Shown here: one piece after another, positions 17,093 through 24,889 of the stretch
How positions within the stretch are numbered: the stretch's first letter is position 1
Layout: the number at the start of each line of letters is the position of its first letter
Source of the DNA: Mycobacterium aquaticum
GTDB lineage: Bacteria > Actinomycetota > Actinomycetes > Mycobacteriales > Mycobacteriaceae
Reading direction: 5' to 3'
Assembly (NCBI RefSeq): GCF_002086485.1
Contig: NZ_MVHF01000049.1
Coordinates: forward strand, 1-62,566
DNA length: 62,566 bases
Position numbers and translations under genes: made by a program
The notes under the pieces: generated by a model
Told to the model about the DNA's origin: nothing
The model's input: only the letters and a program-made list of their open reading frames with translations
Databases searched by the model: none

Positions 17093-17821
17093 TCAGGGCG
17101 TGATGGTGGTCTGCTCGTCGATCACGCTGGTGGCGTCGAGCAGCGCACTCATCTGGTCCTCGAGCCCATCTGCGTTGAGCTGCAACACATATAGGCCGTC
17201 CTGGCCGGGAATCACCACGGTCTTCTGGGCGATCACCCGCTTGGCGCCGTCGCGTACGTAGCCGCCGCCGAATTGGAACGCCTGGAATCCGCCAAGGGTG
17301 CTGCTGGAGCCGTCGCCCATCGCTTCGTAGCCGGGCAGGTTCTTGATCTCGTTGGGGGCGTATTCGAGGATCTTCGCGGGGTCGACGTTGCCGGTCAGCT
17401 TGGACATCAGCGCGATGACCGACGGCGGATCCGCCGCATACTCGGGATCGTCGGAGACGATGGCGCCCCACGCCCAGTCCGGTGTCTTGTCCCCGGCAGG
17501 CGACCAGCCGGGAGGAACCGGCAGATTCAGCGTCGGAGTGCCCGGATCACCTTTGTGGACTGCGGTTTCGACGATGTTGTTGTCCCGGATGTAGTCGACG
17601 ATCGTGTAGTTCGGACCCGCCGTGGCCGTCGGCGAGGCCTCGTCGTGCATGCCCTTCTTCGCAGCCGCAGTCGTCGTGGTTGTCGTGGCACTGCTCTCCG
17701 TCGACTTCGACGTATTGGTTTCCGGTGACTTGTCGGATCCGCAGCCGGCCAGCGCGATGGCGAGCGCCACTGTGGCAACAGCGATGCCGCCGGCCCGGAG
17801 GGACTGTGAAATCGAGGTCAT
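17093..17821 (-). CDS. LpqN/LpqT-family lipoprotein
   Basis: 242 residues. The signal peptide has lipobox L24-A-G-C27 followed by a Ser/Thr-rich linker with a TTTTTT run. The LpqN-type domain (about 70-242) contains ILEYAPNEIKNLPGY and GFQAFQFGGGYVRDG. LpqN in M. tuberculosis is a cell-surface lipoprotein reported to bind host proteins and MmpL3-associated factors. The family is mycobacterial. It is transcribed alone on the minus strand. A 34-bp perfect dyad lies about 130 bases upstream. Confidence 0.85.
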   Translation of the reverse strand: MTSISQSLRAGGIAVATVALAIALAGCGSDKSPETNTSKSTESSATTTTTTAAAKKGMHDEASPTATAGPNYTIVDYIRDNNIVETAVHKGDPGTPTLNLPVPPGWSPAGDKTPDWAWGAIVSDDPEYAADPPSVIALMSKLTGNVDPAKILEYAPNEIKNLPGYEAMGDGSSSTLGGFQAFQFGGGYVRDGAKRVIAQKTVVIPGQDGLYVLQLNADGLEDQMSALLDATSVIDEQTTITP

Positions 17822-17952
17822 CGGCTATCCCATCGGTCGGTCGGCGTCGCGCTGCCGGGCAACGGTCGCCCTTCGGACACGGATTGCACCACAGAACGGT
17901 TTGCCGTGCGGCGGCATTCGGTATTTGCCGTGCAGCGATTTCCCAGCCTACG

Positions 17953-17986
17953 TTGCCTACGCAAGGATATTTCCTTGCGTAGGCAA
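17953..17986. promoter_or_regulatory. Perfect 14-bp inverted repeat upstream of the LpqN-like gene
   Basis: TTGCCTACGCAAGG (17953-17966) and CCTTGCGTAGGCAA (17973-17986) around ATATTT. The left arm overlaps a short direct repeat GCCTACG-TT-GCCTACG. The gap 17822-18117 holds no gene. This dyad is its most striking element, and it could be an operator for the LpqN-like gene or a stable RNA hairpin. Confidence 0.6.
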
Positions 17987-18030
17987 GTAGTTCTCCGCCC
18001 GGTCTTTTCGATTCGAAGTGATATTTGCCA

Positions 18031-18048
18031 CGCCGGTCAAGACCGGCG
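18031..18048 (-). terminator. Palindrome after the small secreted-protein gene
   Basis: CGCCGGTC-AA-GACCGGCG is a perfect 8-bp hairpin with a 2-base centre. It lies 70 bases beyond the stop of the minus-strand gene at 18118-18369. There is no T tract. Termination is inferred from position. Confidence 0.45.
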
Positions 18049-18117
18049 CTTGCCTGCAGGTGTCGACGGGCTCGCCATCGCTGCGCGAGTCCGCGTCAAC
18101 TCAGTTCCGTACCGCCA

Positions 18118-18369
18118 TCAGCACCGCGCGGTGAGCAGCACCGTCTGCCTCACCACTGGTAGCGGTTTCACCGAATTCACCGTGCACCGCTCCAGGGGGC
18201 CGAGGCCCTGCCGGGTCACCACTACCTGGTATCCGTCCTGCTCCAACTGGGTCATGGTGTCCTGCGCTGACCCGACACCCGATGGTGAGGCCACTGCCGG
18301 CGCTGCGAGACCGAGCGTGAACGCGGACAGCGCGCCACCGGTGATCGTCGCATATGCCAACCCATACAC
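18118..18369 (-). CDS. Small secreted mycobacterial protein
   Basis: 83 residues from GTG 18367-18369, with GGAAGG upstream. A signal peptide ends near AAPAVASP (about residue 28). The mature 55 residues contain GSAQDTMTQLEQDGYQVVV, then LERCTVNSVKP and a final Cys, suggesting one disulfide. This is a recurrent type of short secreted protein in mycobacteria with no known role. I place it by pattern, not by a named domain. Confidence 0.75.
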   Translation of the reverse strand: MYGLAYATITGGALSAFTLGLAAPAVASPSGVGSAQDTMTQLEQDGYQVVVTRQGLGPLERCTVNSVKPLPVVRQTVLLTARC

Positions 18370-18497
18370 TGTCTTGCCTTCCCCGAGTTTGTCGTCGATT
18401 GAGCGCTCACTATGTCCAAACCGCCCGCGGCGGAGTTAAATTCCACTGAATCCCAACAGTTGTCGGTGATTCACGACCCAAAAATGAGTTGACAGCC

Positions 18498-19172
18498 GTG
18501 CCAGAAAGAATGCTCATCCGCAAAGTCGCGGCCGCAGCGGCCGTGACGTGGTGCGCGGTGGCATGTGCAGGGTCGCCGGAGTCGGCCGCACCCAACTCGT
18601 CGACTACGGTGACGGCGGCCACAGTGAATCCGGCGCGAATCGACCGCGTGCGCAGAGATCTCCCACCGGGCTACGACGTCGCCGCAATAGACAAGCGCAT
18701 CACACCGATTGCCCTCTGGGGGTTCGGCGGACAGTGGACGGCTGACCCGCCGCAGTGCTCGGCATGGGCCGCCCCGGCGGTGGATCCGGCGACCGCCCGC
18801 GGTTGGTCGGGTTCGGGTCCGGGCGGAATCGTCTATGCCGTCGTCGCCCGGACAACGGCCGAACACGATCTGACGCTTGGCGAGCAGTGCGGGGAATGGG
18901 CGCTGCGCGGCGGGCACAGCACGGGCACCGTGATGACCGTCGCCGCGCCGGCCATCCCCGACGCCGTCACCATCGGCATGACGACCGTGATTTCGACCGT
19001 CGTAGAAGGCGGCAACGAAACCCGTTCGCACGCCGATACGTTCACCGCTGATTTGGGTGAGTTTCACTGCTTCGTCACGATCGTCACCGACCCGGGCTCC
19101 CCGGTCCCGCCGCTCGGCCCGGAGTACGCGGCGGATCTGTTGGTGAAAACGGTGTCGGCGATACGCGGCTGA
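18498..19172 (+). CDS. DUF5642-like lipoprotein, copy 1
   Basis: 224 residues from GTG 18498 (ATG 18510 is also possible). The signal peptide ends at a lipobox-like AVA-C23. The mature domain has RRDLPPGYDVAAIDKRITP, PPQCSAWAAP and a C-terminal AADLLVKTVSAIRG. The next gene has the same length and the same ending pattern (ARDLLTAAVAAVKG), so the two look like tandem paralogues. The function is unknown and a cell-envelope location is inferred. Confidence 0.75.
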   Translation: MPERMLIRKVAAAAAVTWCAVACAGSPESAAPNSSTTVTAATVNPARIDRVRRDLPPGYDVAAIDKRITPIALWGFGGQWTADPPQCSAWAAPAVDPATARGWSGSGPGGIVYAVVARTTAEHDLTLGEQCGEWALRGGHSTGTVMTVAAPAIPDAVTIGMTTVISTVVEGGNETRSHADTFTADLGEFHCFVTIVTDPGSPVPPLGPEYAADLLVKTVSAIRG

Positions 19173-19200
19173 GCCGGTCGGGCCCGGTAAGTTGGCAGCG

Positions 19201-19875
19201 ATGCCGAACCGGAACGTGGTACCTGTCATCGTGGGCGTGGGAGTCAGTGCCTGCGCCTTGGTGGCCTGCAGTCACTCGGACAAGCCGGCGTACCCCAACG
19301 CCAACATCGCCAACGTGACCCAGGTGAAGACCGACTTCGGTCCCGATTTCAAGGTCAAGGACGTCGCGCCGACGGGGATCGACCCGAAACTGCTGGCGCC
19401 GCAGAAGATACCGCCGGGCATGACGTTCGAGCCCGCCGAGTGCTCGAAGTTCGCCGAAGGCCAGACGTTTCCTGCGGGTCTGAAGGGCAACATGGCGGCC
19501 TCGGTGGCCGAGGGCGCGGGCCAGCGGTTCATCGTGCTGGCTGTGGAAACCTCGCAGCCCATCCCGGTCAACGAACCCGGTGACTCTTGCAAGCAGGTGA
19601 AGTTCGCGGGGCCGGGCTCACGCGGCCAGGTCGACGTTGTCGAGGCACCCAAGATCGACGGCATACCGACCCTCGGCACGCACCGCGTGGTGCAGACCTC
19701 GGTGCAGGGGCACTCCCGCACCGGGGAGCTGTACAACTACGTGGCGAGCTTCGGGCCGTACCTGGTCATCGTCACCGCCAACCCGCTGGTGCTCCCCGAC
19801 AAGCCGGTCACGCCCGTCGACACCGGGAAAGCGCGCGACCTGCTGACCGCCGCGGTCGCCGCGGTCAAGGGCTGA
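19201..19875 (+). CDS. DUF5642-like lipoprotein, copy 2
   Basis: 224 residues from ATG 19201. Lipobox L20-V-A-C23. The mature part includes QVKTDFGPDFKVKDVAP, PPGMTFEPAECSKFAEGQ and SYVA-like strands. It lies 28 bases after copy 1 on the same strand, so the two are probably co-transcribed. It converges on the AlkB-like gene, 8 bases away. Confidence 0.8.
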   Translation: MPNRNVVPVIVGVGVSACALVACSHSDKPAYPNANIANVTQVKTDFGPDFKVKDVAPTGIDPKLLAPQKIPPGMTFEPAECSKFAEGQTFPAGLKGNMAASVAEGAGQRFIVLAVETSQPIPVNEPGDSCKQVKFAGPGSRGQVDVVEAPKIDGIPTLGTHRVVQTSVQGHSRTGELYNYVASFGPYLVIVTANPLVLPDKPVTPVDTGKARDLLTAAVAAVKG

Positions 19876-19883
19876 TCAGCGCG

Positions 19884-20480
19884 TCAATGCACGCCGTGCG
19901 GCCGGAACTGGATGCTGATCCGCGGACCGACCAGCCTGCTGGTCTTCGGTATCGAATGTTCCCAGGTGCGCTGGCACGAGCCGCCCATCACCAGCAGATC
20001 GCCGTGCCGGTGCTGTAACCGCAACGCATGTCCGCCGCCGCGCGGGCGTAACGCGAAAACCCTTGTCGCACCAAGACCTACGATGGCCACCATGGTGTCC
20101 TCGGTGCGGCCGCGGCCGATGGTGTCCCCGTGCCATGCCACGCTGTCGTTGCCGTCGCGGTACATGCACAGCCCGGCGGTCGTGAACGGCTCGCCGAGCT
20201 CCCCGCCGTAGGTGTCGTTGAGCCTGCGCCGGATCTGCTTGAGCCGGGGATGCGGGACGGGTTCATTGACCAGGTGATGAAAGCTCACCAGCCGAGGTAC
20301 GTCGACCACCCGGTCGTACATCTCGCGCTGCTCGGCGCGCCACGGGATGGTGTCCATGAGTTCCTCGAACAGCGAGTCCGCGTCGGGCAGCCAACCGGAA
20401 CGCAGCTCCACCCAGGCCCCGTTGCCGAGCCTGCGACGTTCCGCGTGCTCGAACAGCGAGCCTTGCAGCGCCAGCTCCAT
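19884..20480 (-). CDS. AlkB-like 2-oxoglutarate/Fe(II) dioxygenase
   Basis: 198 residues. The double-stranded beta-helix ligands are visible: H117-x-D119 in AWHGDTIG and H175 in WEHSIPK. The 2-oxoglutarate-binding arginine is R187 in GPRISIQFR, and N-R-type substrate-lid residues follow PFTTAGLCMYRDG. By family it removes methyl groups from damaged DNA or RNA bases. It sits at the Rv1000c position. The homologue-to-ALKBH2/3 resemblance supports repair, but substrates are unproven. Confidence 0.85.
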   Translation of the reverse strand: MELALQGSLFEHAERRRLGNGAWVELRSGWLPDADSLFEELMDTIPWRAEQREMYDRVVDVPRLVSFHHLVNEPVPHPRLKQIRRRLNDTYGGELGEPFTTAGLCMYRDGNDSVAWHGDTIGRGRTEDTMVAIVGLGATRVFALRPRGGGHALRLQHRHGDLLVMGGSCQRTWEHSIPKTSRLVGPRISIQFRPHGVH

Positions 20481-20513
20481 GGCCGCGAGTGTATCGCACA
20501 GACGTTCGATGCG

Positions 20514-20945
20514 TCAGAGGCGCGAGGCTCCCGGGCCCTTCTCGGCCAGCACGTCCCCAGGGTTGGTCAGCAGGCAGGTTTTCAGGCTCAGACAGCCGCA
20601 GCCGATGCAGCCGGTCAGATTGTCCCGCAAGCGTTGTAGATGCAGGATGCGGTCGTCGAGATCCTGGCGCCAGCCCGCCGACAGCTTGGCCCAGTCCTTG
20701 CTGGTGGGCACTCGATCGGTGGGCAGGGTCGCGAGCGCTTCGCGGATCCGGGCCAACGGGATGCCGAGGCGCTGCGACATCCTGATGAACGCCACCCGGC
20801 GCAGCGTCTCGCGTGCGTAGCGGCGCTGGTTACCCGAGGTGCGGCGGCTGTGGATGAGCCCTTCCCGTTCGTAGAAGTGCAGGGCCGATACGGCCACGCC
20901 GCTACGGTGGGCCATCTCGCCGGGAGTCAGCTCGTGCGTGTCCAT
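20514..20945 (-). CDS. soxR: Redox-sensing MerR-family regulator SoxR
   Basis: 143 residues. The N-terminal MerR helix-turn-helix is LTPGEMAHRSGVAVSALHFY with the wing RRTSGNQRRYAR. The [2Fe-2S] motif C113-x2-C116-x-C118-x5-C124 (CIGCGCLSLKTC) is exact. SoxR is activated by oxidation of its cluster by redox-cycling compounds. A SoxR-type box covers 20949-20968, right at its own start and facing arcA. No soxS is present, as expected outside enterics. Confidence 0.93.
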   Translation of the reverse strand: MDTHELTPGEMAHRSGVAVSALHFYEREGLIHSRRTSGNQRRYARETLRRVAFIRMSQRLGIPLARIREALATLPTDRVPTSKDWAKLSAGWRQDLDDRILHLQRLRDNLTGCIGCGCLSLKTCLLTNPGDVLAEKGPGASRL

Positions 20946-20948
20946 GAC

Positions 20949-20968
20949 ACCTAAACCCTACTTGAGGT
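20949..20968. promoter_or_regulatory. SoxR box between soxR and arcA
   Basis: ACCTAAACCCTACTTGAGGT. The right half CTTGAGGT matches the known SoxR half-site exactly and the left half ACCTAAAC matches 6 of 8 positions of ACCTCAAG. The known operator type is CCTCAAG-N4-CTTGAGG. It lies 4 bases upstream of the soxR start codon, in the 48-bp divergent gap. Confidence 0.65.
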
Positions 20969-20993
20969 GGTCGGTGGGTTTAACGTTCTCGTT

Positions 20994-22199
20994 GTGGCTG
21001 ATGTGGTGCTGGGCTCAAACTCCGAAGTCGGCACGCTGCGGGTTGCCATCCTGCATCGGCCGGGTCCCGAACTGCAGCGACTGACCCCGCGCAACAACGA
21101 CGCGCTGCTGTTCGACGGCGTGCCGTGGGTTCCCAGGGCGCAGCAGGAGCACGACGCGTTCGCCGATCTGCTGCGCTCCCGCGGTGTCGAGGTGCTGTTG
21201 CTGGCCGACCTGCTCACCGAGGCGCTCGCCAGCGGCGCGGCCCGGATGCACGGCATATCGGCCGCGGTCGACGGTCGCCGGCTGGGTCTGCCGCTGGCAC
21301 ACGAGCTTTCGGCCTACCTGCGGACCTTGGACCCCACGGCACTGGCGCACGTGCTGATGGCGGGGATGACGTTCAACGAACTACCCTTCAGCGAAGCCGA
21401 GATCTCACTGGTGCGCCGGATGCACCACGGCGGCGACTTTGTCATCGACCCATTGCCCAATCTGCTGTTCACCCGGGACTCGTCGTTCTGGATCGGGCCG
21501 CGGGTAGCCATCACCTCGCTGGCCCTACCCGCGCGGGCCCGCGAGACCTCCCTGACCGACGTCATCTACGCGCATCATCCGCGATTCCTCGGGGTGCGGC
21601 GGGCCTACGAATCCCGCTCGGCACCGGTCGAAGGTGGCGATGTGTTGCTGCTGGCGCCCGGTGTCGTCGCGGTGGGGGTGGGGGAGCGCACGACGCCTGC
21701 CGGCGCGGAAGCCTTGGCGCGCAGTCTGTTCGACGACGACCTTGCCCACACGGTCCTCGCGGTGCCGATCGCGCAGGAGCGGGCCCAGATGCACCTGGAC
21801 ACCGTGTGCACCATGGTCGATGTGGACGCGGTGGTGATGTACCCGAACATCGTCGACTCGTTGTCCGCGTTCACCATTCACCGCGAGGATCGGGGCGTGC
21901 GCATCGACGACGCGGTGCCGTTCGTGCAGGCCGCCGCCGAGGCGATGGGCATCGACAAGTTGCGGGTCATCGACACCGGGCTTGACCCGGTCACCGCCGA
22001 ACGCGAGCAATGGGACGACGGCAACAACACCCTGGCCGTCGCGCCCGGTGTGGTGGTGGCCTATGAGCGCAATGTCGAAACCAATGCGCGGCTTGCCGAT
22101 GCCGGCATCGAGGTGCTGGCGATCGCAGCCTCGGAGTTGGGCACCGGCCGCGGCGGGCCACGTTGCATGTCATGTCCGGCGGCCCGGGACCCGCTTTAG
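20994..22199 (+). CDS. arcA: Arginine deiminase
   Basis: 401 residues from GTG 20994. It hydrolyses arginine to citrulline and ammonia. Family motifs: FDGVPWV (about 40-46), MTFNELPF, NLLFTRDSSFWIG (substrate pocket), MHLDTVCTMVD (catalytic His/Asp region), and GPRCMSCP with nucleophile Cys391. The longer reading from 20967 would overlap the SoxR box and adds nothing conserved. No arcB, arcC or arcD follows, so a full energy-yielding ADI pathway is not encoded here. A role in ammonia production or acid tolerance is inferred. It matches Rv1001. Confidence 0.93.
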   Translation: MADVVLGSNSEVGTLRVAILHRPGPELQRLTPRNNDALLFDGVPWVPRAQQEHDAFADLLRSRGVEVLLLADLLTEALASGAARMHGISAAVDGRRLGLPLAHELSAYLRTLDPTALAHVLMAGMTFNELPFSEAEISLVRRMHHGGDFVIDPLPNLLFTRDSSFWIGPRVAITSLALPARARETSLTDVIYAHHPRFLGVRRAYESRSAPVEGGDVLLLAPGVVAVGVGERTTPAGAEALARSLFDDDLAHTVLAVPIAQERAQMHLDTVCTMVDVDAVVMYPNIVDSLSAFTIHREDRGVRIDDAVPFVQAAAEAMGIDKLRVIDTGLDPVTAEREQWDDGNNTLAVAPGVVVAYERNVETNARLADAGIEVLAIAASELGTGRGGPRCMSCPAARDPL

Positions 22200-22220
22200 G
22201 CGTTGAGATTGCGGTCGCAT

Positions 22221-22283
22221 CGCCGATTTCGACACCACGGTCGCGGCTTGCGCTCGACAGCGACCTTCATGTCGAAATCGGCG
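22221..22283. repeat. 63-bp palindromic repeat, copy 1
   Basis: Outer arms CGCCGATTTCGACA (22221-22234) / TGTCGAAATCGGCG (22270-22283) are a perfect 14-bp inverted repeat. An inner GGTCGC/GCGACC stem is also present. The last codons and stop of the AbiEi/DUF559-like gene lie inside it. It is closely matched in length and arms by copy 2 at 23219-23281 on the other side of that gene. Confidence 0.85.
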
Positions 22284-23118
22284 AGTAGCCGCGTCGGGCA
22301 AACGCTTCTTTGACCCTGTGCAGGATGAAGGCCCGGCTGTGTTCGGCGACCACATGGATATCGAGCCAGCCCTCGCGTTCGATGAGTTCGCCCCGGCCGA
22401 TGTCATACACATATTGAGGCCGGTTCGCGGCGTGGTGAAAGCCGTCGTAGTCCAAGCCGATCTTCGGCTCGTCGTACCCCATGTCGATGAACGCCTCGTT
22501 GAAGCCGTCGGTCACTCTGATCTGCGTGCGGGGCTGTGGGTAGCCCCCATCAATGAGCACCAACCGCAGCCAGGTCTCCCGCGGCGACTGCGCGCCTGCG
22601 TCCATGAGATCGAGTGCTGTGCGCGCACTTCGTATTCCGCGTAGTCCCGGATACCGCGTCGCCAATTCCAACACCTCTCCGGCTTCGACCCCGGTGGCAG
22701 CGCAGAGAGCATCCAGGTGAGCCACCGCGGTGTCGCGGGGAAGAAATCGCGCGAGGTCGAGCGCGGTCCTAAGGGGCGTGGTGACGCGGAGGTCTCCGAT
22801 CGAGCAGATTTCCTCGGGAGAGATTCGCTCGTCGCGCATCACGATCCCGGGCCTGCGGCGGCCGTGCTTGACGATCAGTTCCACGGGAGTGTCGGCATCG
22901 ACCCATTTCGCCCCGTGCAGTGCCGCGGCGGCACGCCCGGCGATGATGGCGCGGCGGCCGGTCCACAGCCAGGCAGCAACTGTGTTGACCGACAGCGTCC
23001 TGGCGGTGTCCTTCGGCAGATAGACGCGGGGCTGCGCCGACGAGTAGCGCCATCGCAACTGCCCGCGGGTAAGACGTCCTGCGGCGAGGGCCTCCGGCCC
23101 GATGAATGGCTCGACCAT
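22267..23118 (-). CDS. AbiEi-like / DUF559 protein between arcA and pmt
   Basis: 283 residues. The N-terminal part (about 5-110) has GRLTRGQLRWRYSSAQPRVYLP and LRVTTPLRTALDLARFLP, the layout of AbiEi-like antitoxin or DUF559-associated proteins. The C-terminal part (about 190-280) has GLDYDGFHHAANRPQYVYDI and RAFILHRVKEAF, like DUF559/Vsr-type nuclease folds with an acidic DYD pair. It is not in the M. tuberculosis order and is flanked by two 63-bp repeats. No toxin partner lies beside it. The activity is unproven. Confidence 0.75.
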   Translation of the reverse strand: MVEPFIGPEALAAGRLTRGQLRWRYSSAQPRVYLPKDTARTLSVNTVAAWLWTGRRAIIAGRAAAALHGAKWVDADTPVELIVKHGRRRPGIVMRDERISPEEICSIGDLRVTTPLRTALDLARFLPRDTAVAHLDALCAATGVEAGEVLELATRYPGLRGIRSARTALDLMDAGAQSPRETWLRLVLIDGGYPQPRTQIRVTDGFNEAFIDMGYDEPKIGLDYDGFHHAANRPQYVYDIGRGELIEREGWLDIHVVAEHSRAFILHRVKEAFARRGYSPIST

Positions 23119-23218
23119 GTGGGGATGGTCCGCAGCAGAGCCGACGTCTCAGCCCAGCAGATGTCGAGTTCACCTGCCGCTGGGGATGAAAACCGCTTTG
23201 TGGATAAGCGGCCGACGA

Positions 23219-23281
23219 CGCCGATTTCGACGCCACGGTCGTGCTGAGCGGCGATTCGCAGCCCTGGTGTCGAAATCGACG
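23219..23281. repeat. 63-bp palindromic repeat, copy 2
   Basis: CGCCGATTTCGACG (23219-23232) and TGTCGAAATCGACG (23268-23281) pair at 12 of 14 positions. The first 23 bases differ from copy 1 at a single position and the last 14 also at one. The central 26 bases differ more. It lies 100 bases upstream of the start of the gene at 22267-23118 and just after the pmt stop. Confidence 0.8.
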
Positions 23282-23314
23282 GCCCAACGGCCTCGACGCG
23301 CAAAGCCAGAAGAC

Positions 23315-24865
23315 CTACCGCCAACTCGGCAGCATGATCTCCAGGTTCCAGGTGCCCTGGGAGATCGGCAGCCCGGTGAGAATCGGGTACATCCAGGCGA
23401 AGTTGGTGATGACGAGCGCGACGTAGCCGCACACCACGAGCAGGCCCAGCGTTCGGCGCTCGGCGTTCTGGTTCGGCTTGTGCAGGATGTCGCCCAGGAT
23501 CAGTGCGATGGCCATCACCATGAACGGCGCCATCACCACGGCGTAGAAGAAGTACATCTGCCGGTCGATGTCGGCGAACCAGGGTAGGAACCCGGCGGCG
23601 TAGCCGACGAGCACCACGGCGTAGCGCCAGTCGCGGCGGACGACGGCCCGCCACACTGCCCAGCCGATCACGGGCACGGCGATGAACCACATCGCCGGGG
23701 TGCCGACGAGCATCACGGCCTTGACACAGGACTGCGTGCCACAGCCGGGCACATCGTGGTTGTCGATCGCGTACAGCACGGGCCGCAGCGACATCGGCCA
23801 TGTCCACGGCTTCGATTCCCACGGGTGGTGGTTGCCCGCGGCGTTGGTCAGCCCGGAGTGGAAGTGGTAGGCCGCGTAGGTGTAGTGCCACAGCGAGCGG
23901 ATGGCGTCGGGCAGTGGCAGCAGGGAGTTCTCGCCGATCGACTGCCCGACCTCGTGGCGGTTGACGGCGGTCTCGGACGCGAACCACGGCGCGTAGGACG
24001 CGAGGTACACGCCGAACGGGATCAGGCCGAGTGCGTATACGGCGGGGCCGAGGTCGCGGCGCAGTGTGCCCTGCCAGGGTTGCGGCACCTTGTACTGCTT
24101 GCGGGCGACGGCGTCCAACACCAGCGCCATCGCACCGAAGAACACCACGAAGTACAGGCCCGACCACTTCGTCGCGCATGCCAGTCCCAGCAGCACGCCT
24201 GCGCCGAAGCGCCACCAGCGCACGCCCAGGCGCGGACCCCACGGCGTCTCTGCGATCCGGCCCTCGGCATAGGCGATGTACATGCGTTCCCGCACCTGGT
24301 CGCGGTCGACCATGAGGGCGCCGAAGGCGGCCACCACGAACAGCACCAGGAATCCGTCCAACAGCGCGGTGCGGGCCGCGACGAAGCTGGCTCCGTCGGC
24401 GGTCAGCAGCAGCCCGGCGATGGCGCCGACGATGGTCGACCGGCTAATCCGCCGCGCGATCCGGGCCACCAGCACCACGAGGATCACGCCGCACACCGCG
24501 CCGGTGAACCGCCAGCCCACCCCGTTGTAGCCGAACAGCGCCTCGCCGATGGCGATCAACTGCTTGCCCACCGGCGGGTGGACCACCAGGCCGTAGCCCG
24601 GATTGTCCTCGACACCGTGGTTGAACAGCATCTGCCAGGCCTGCGGCGCGTAGTGCTTCTCGTCGAAGATCGGCGTGCCTGCGTCGGTCGGTGAGCCGAG
24701 GTTCAGGAATCGGCTGACCGCGGCGAGCGCGGCGATGACGGCGGTCATCGCCCAGCCCTGCAGGCGGTCCAGCGGCCCGAAGTCGGCAGCCGGGATGACC
24801 GGTGCCGGGCTGATGAGCGGAACCGCGTGCTGCGCCGTCGGCGTATCGGTGGCGGTGGCGGTCAC
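23315..24865 (-). CDS. pmt: Protein O-mannosyltransferase (GT39)
   Basis: 516 residues from GTG 24863-24865. A polyprenyl-phosphomannose-dependent mannosyltransferase that glycosylates exported proteins during Sec translocation. About 10-11 membrane helices. The catalytic acidic pair D68-E69 (IFDEKHYAP) lies in the first external loop. Further PMT motifs are YGLVVHPPVGKQLI, WESKPWTWPMSLRP and the C-terminal WFADIDRQMYFFYAVVMAPF. The longer reading to 24934 would overlap rsmI. It is divergent from rsmI with 24 bases between starts, as in Rv1002c/Rv1003. Confidence 0.93.
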   Translation of the reverse strand: MTATATDTPTAQHAVPLISPAPVIPAADFGPLDRLQGWAMTAVIAALAAVSRFLNLGSPTDAGTPIFDEKHYAPQAWQMLFNHGVEDNPGYGLVVHPPVGKQLIAIGEALFGYNGVGWRFTGAVCGVILVVLVARIARRISRSTIVGAIAGLLLTADGASFVAARTALLDGFLVLFVVAAFGALMVDRDQVRERMYIAYAEGRIAETPWGPRLGVRWWRFGAGVLLGLACATKWSGLYFVVFFGAMALVLDAVARKQYKVPQPWQGTLRRDLGPAVYALGLIPFGVYLASYAPWFASETAVNRHEVGQSIGENSLLPLPDAIRSLWHYTYAAYHFHSGLTNAAGNHHPWESKPWTWPMSLRPVLYAIDNHDVPGCGTQSCVKAVMLVGTPAMWFIAVPVIGWAVWRAVVRRDWRYAVVLVGYAAGFLPWFADIDRQMYFFYAVVMAPFMVMAIALILGDILHKPNQNAERRTLGLLVVCGYVALVITNFAWMYPILTGLPISQGTWNLEIMLPSWR

Positions 24866-24889
24866 GCAAGCGATCGTAGGCTGTCGGGC

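Noticed and set aside
22267..23118. Complete type IV toxin-antitoxin pair (AbiEi/AbiEii)
   Set aside because: Only one gene is present between arcA and pmt; no AbiEii-like nucleotidyltransferase partner is found.
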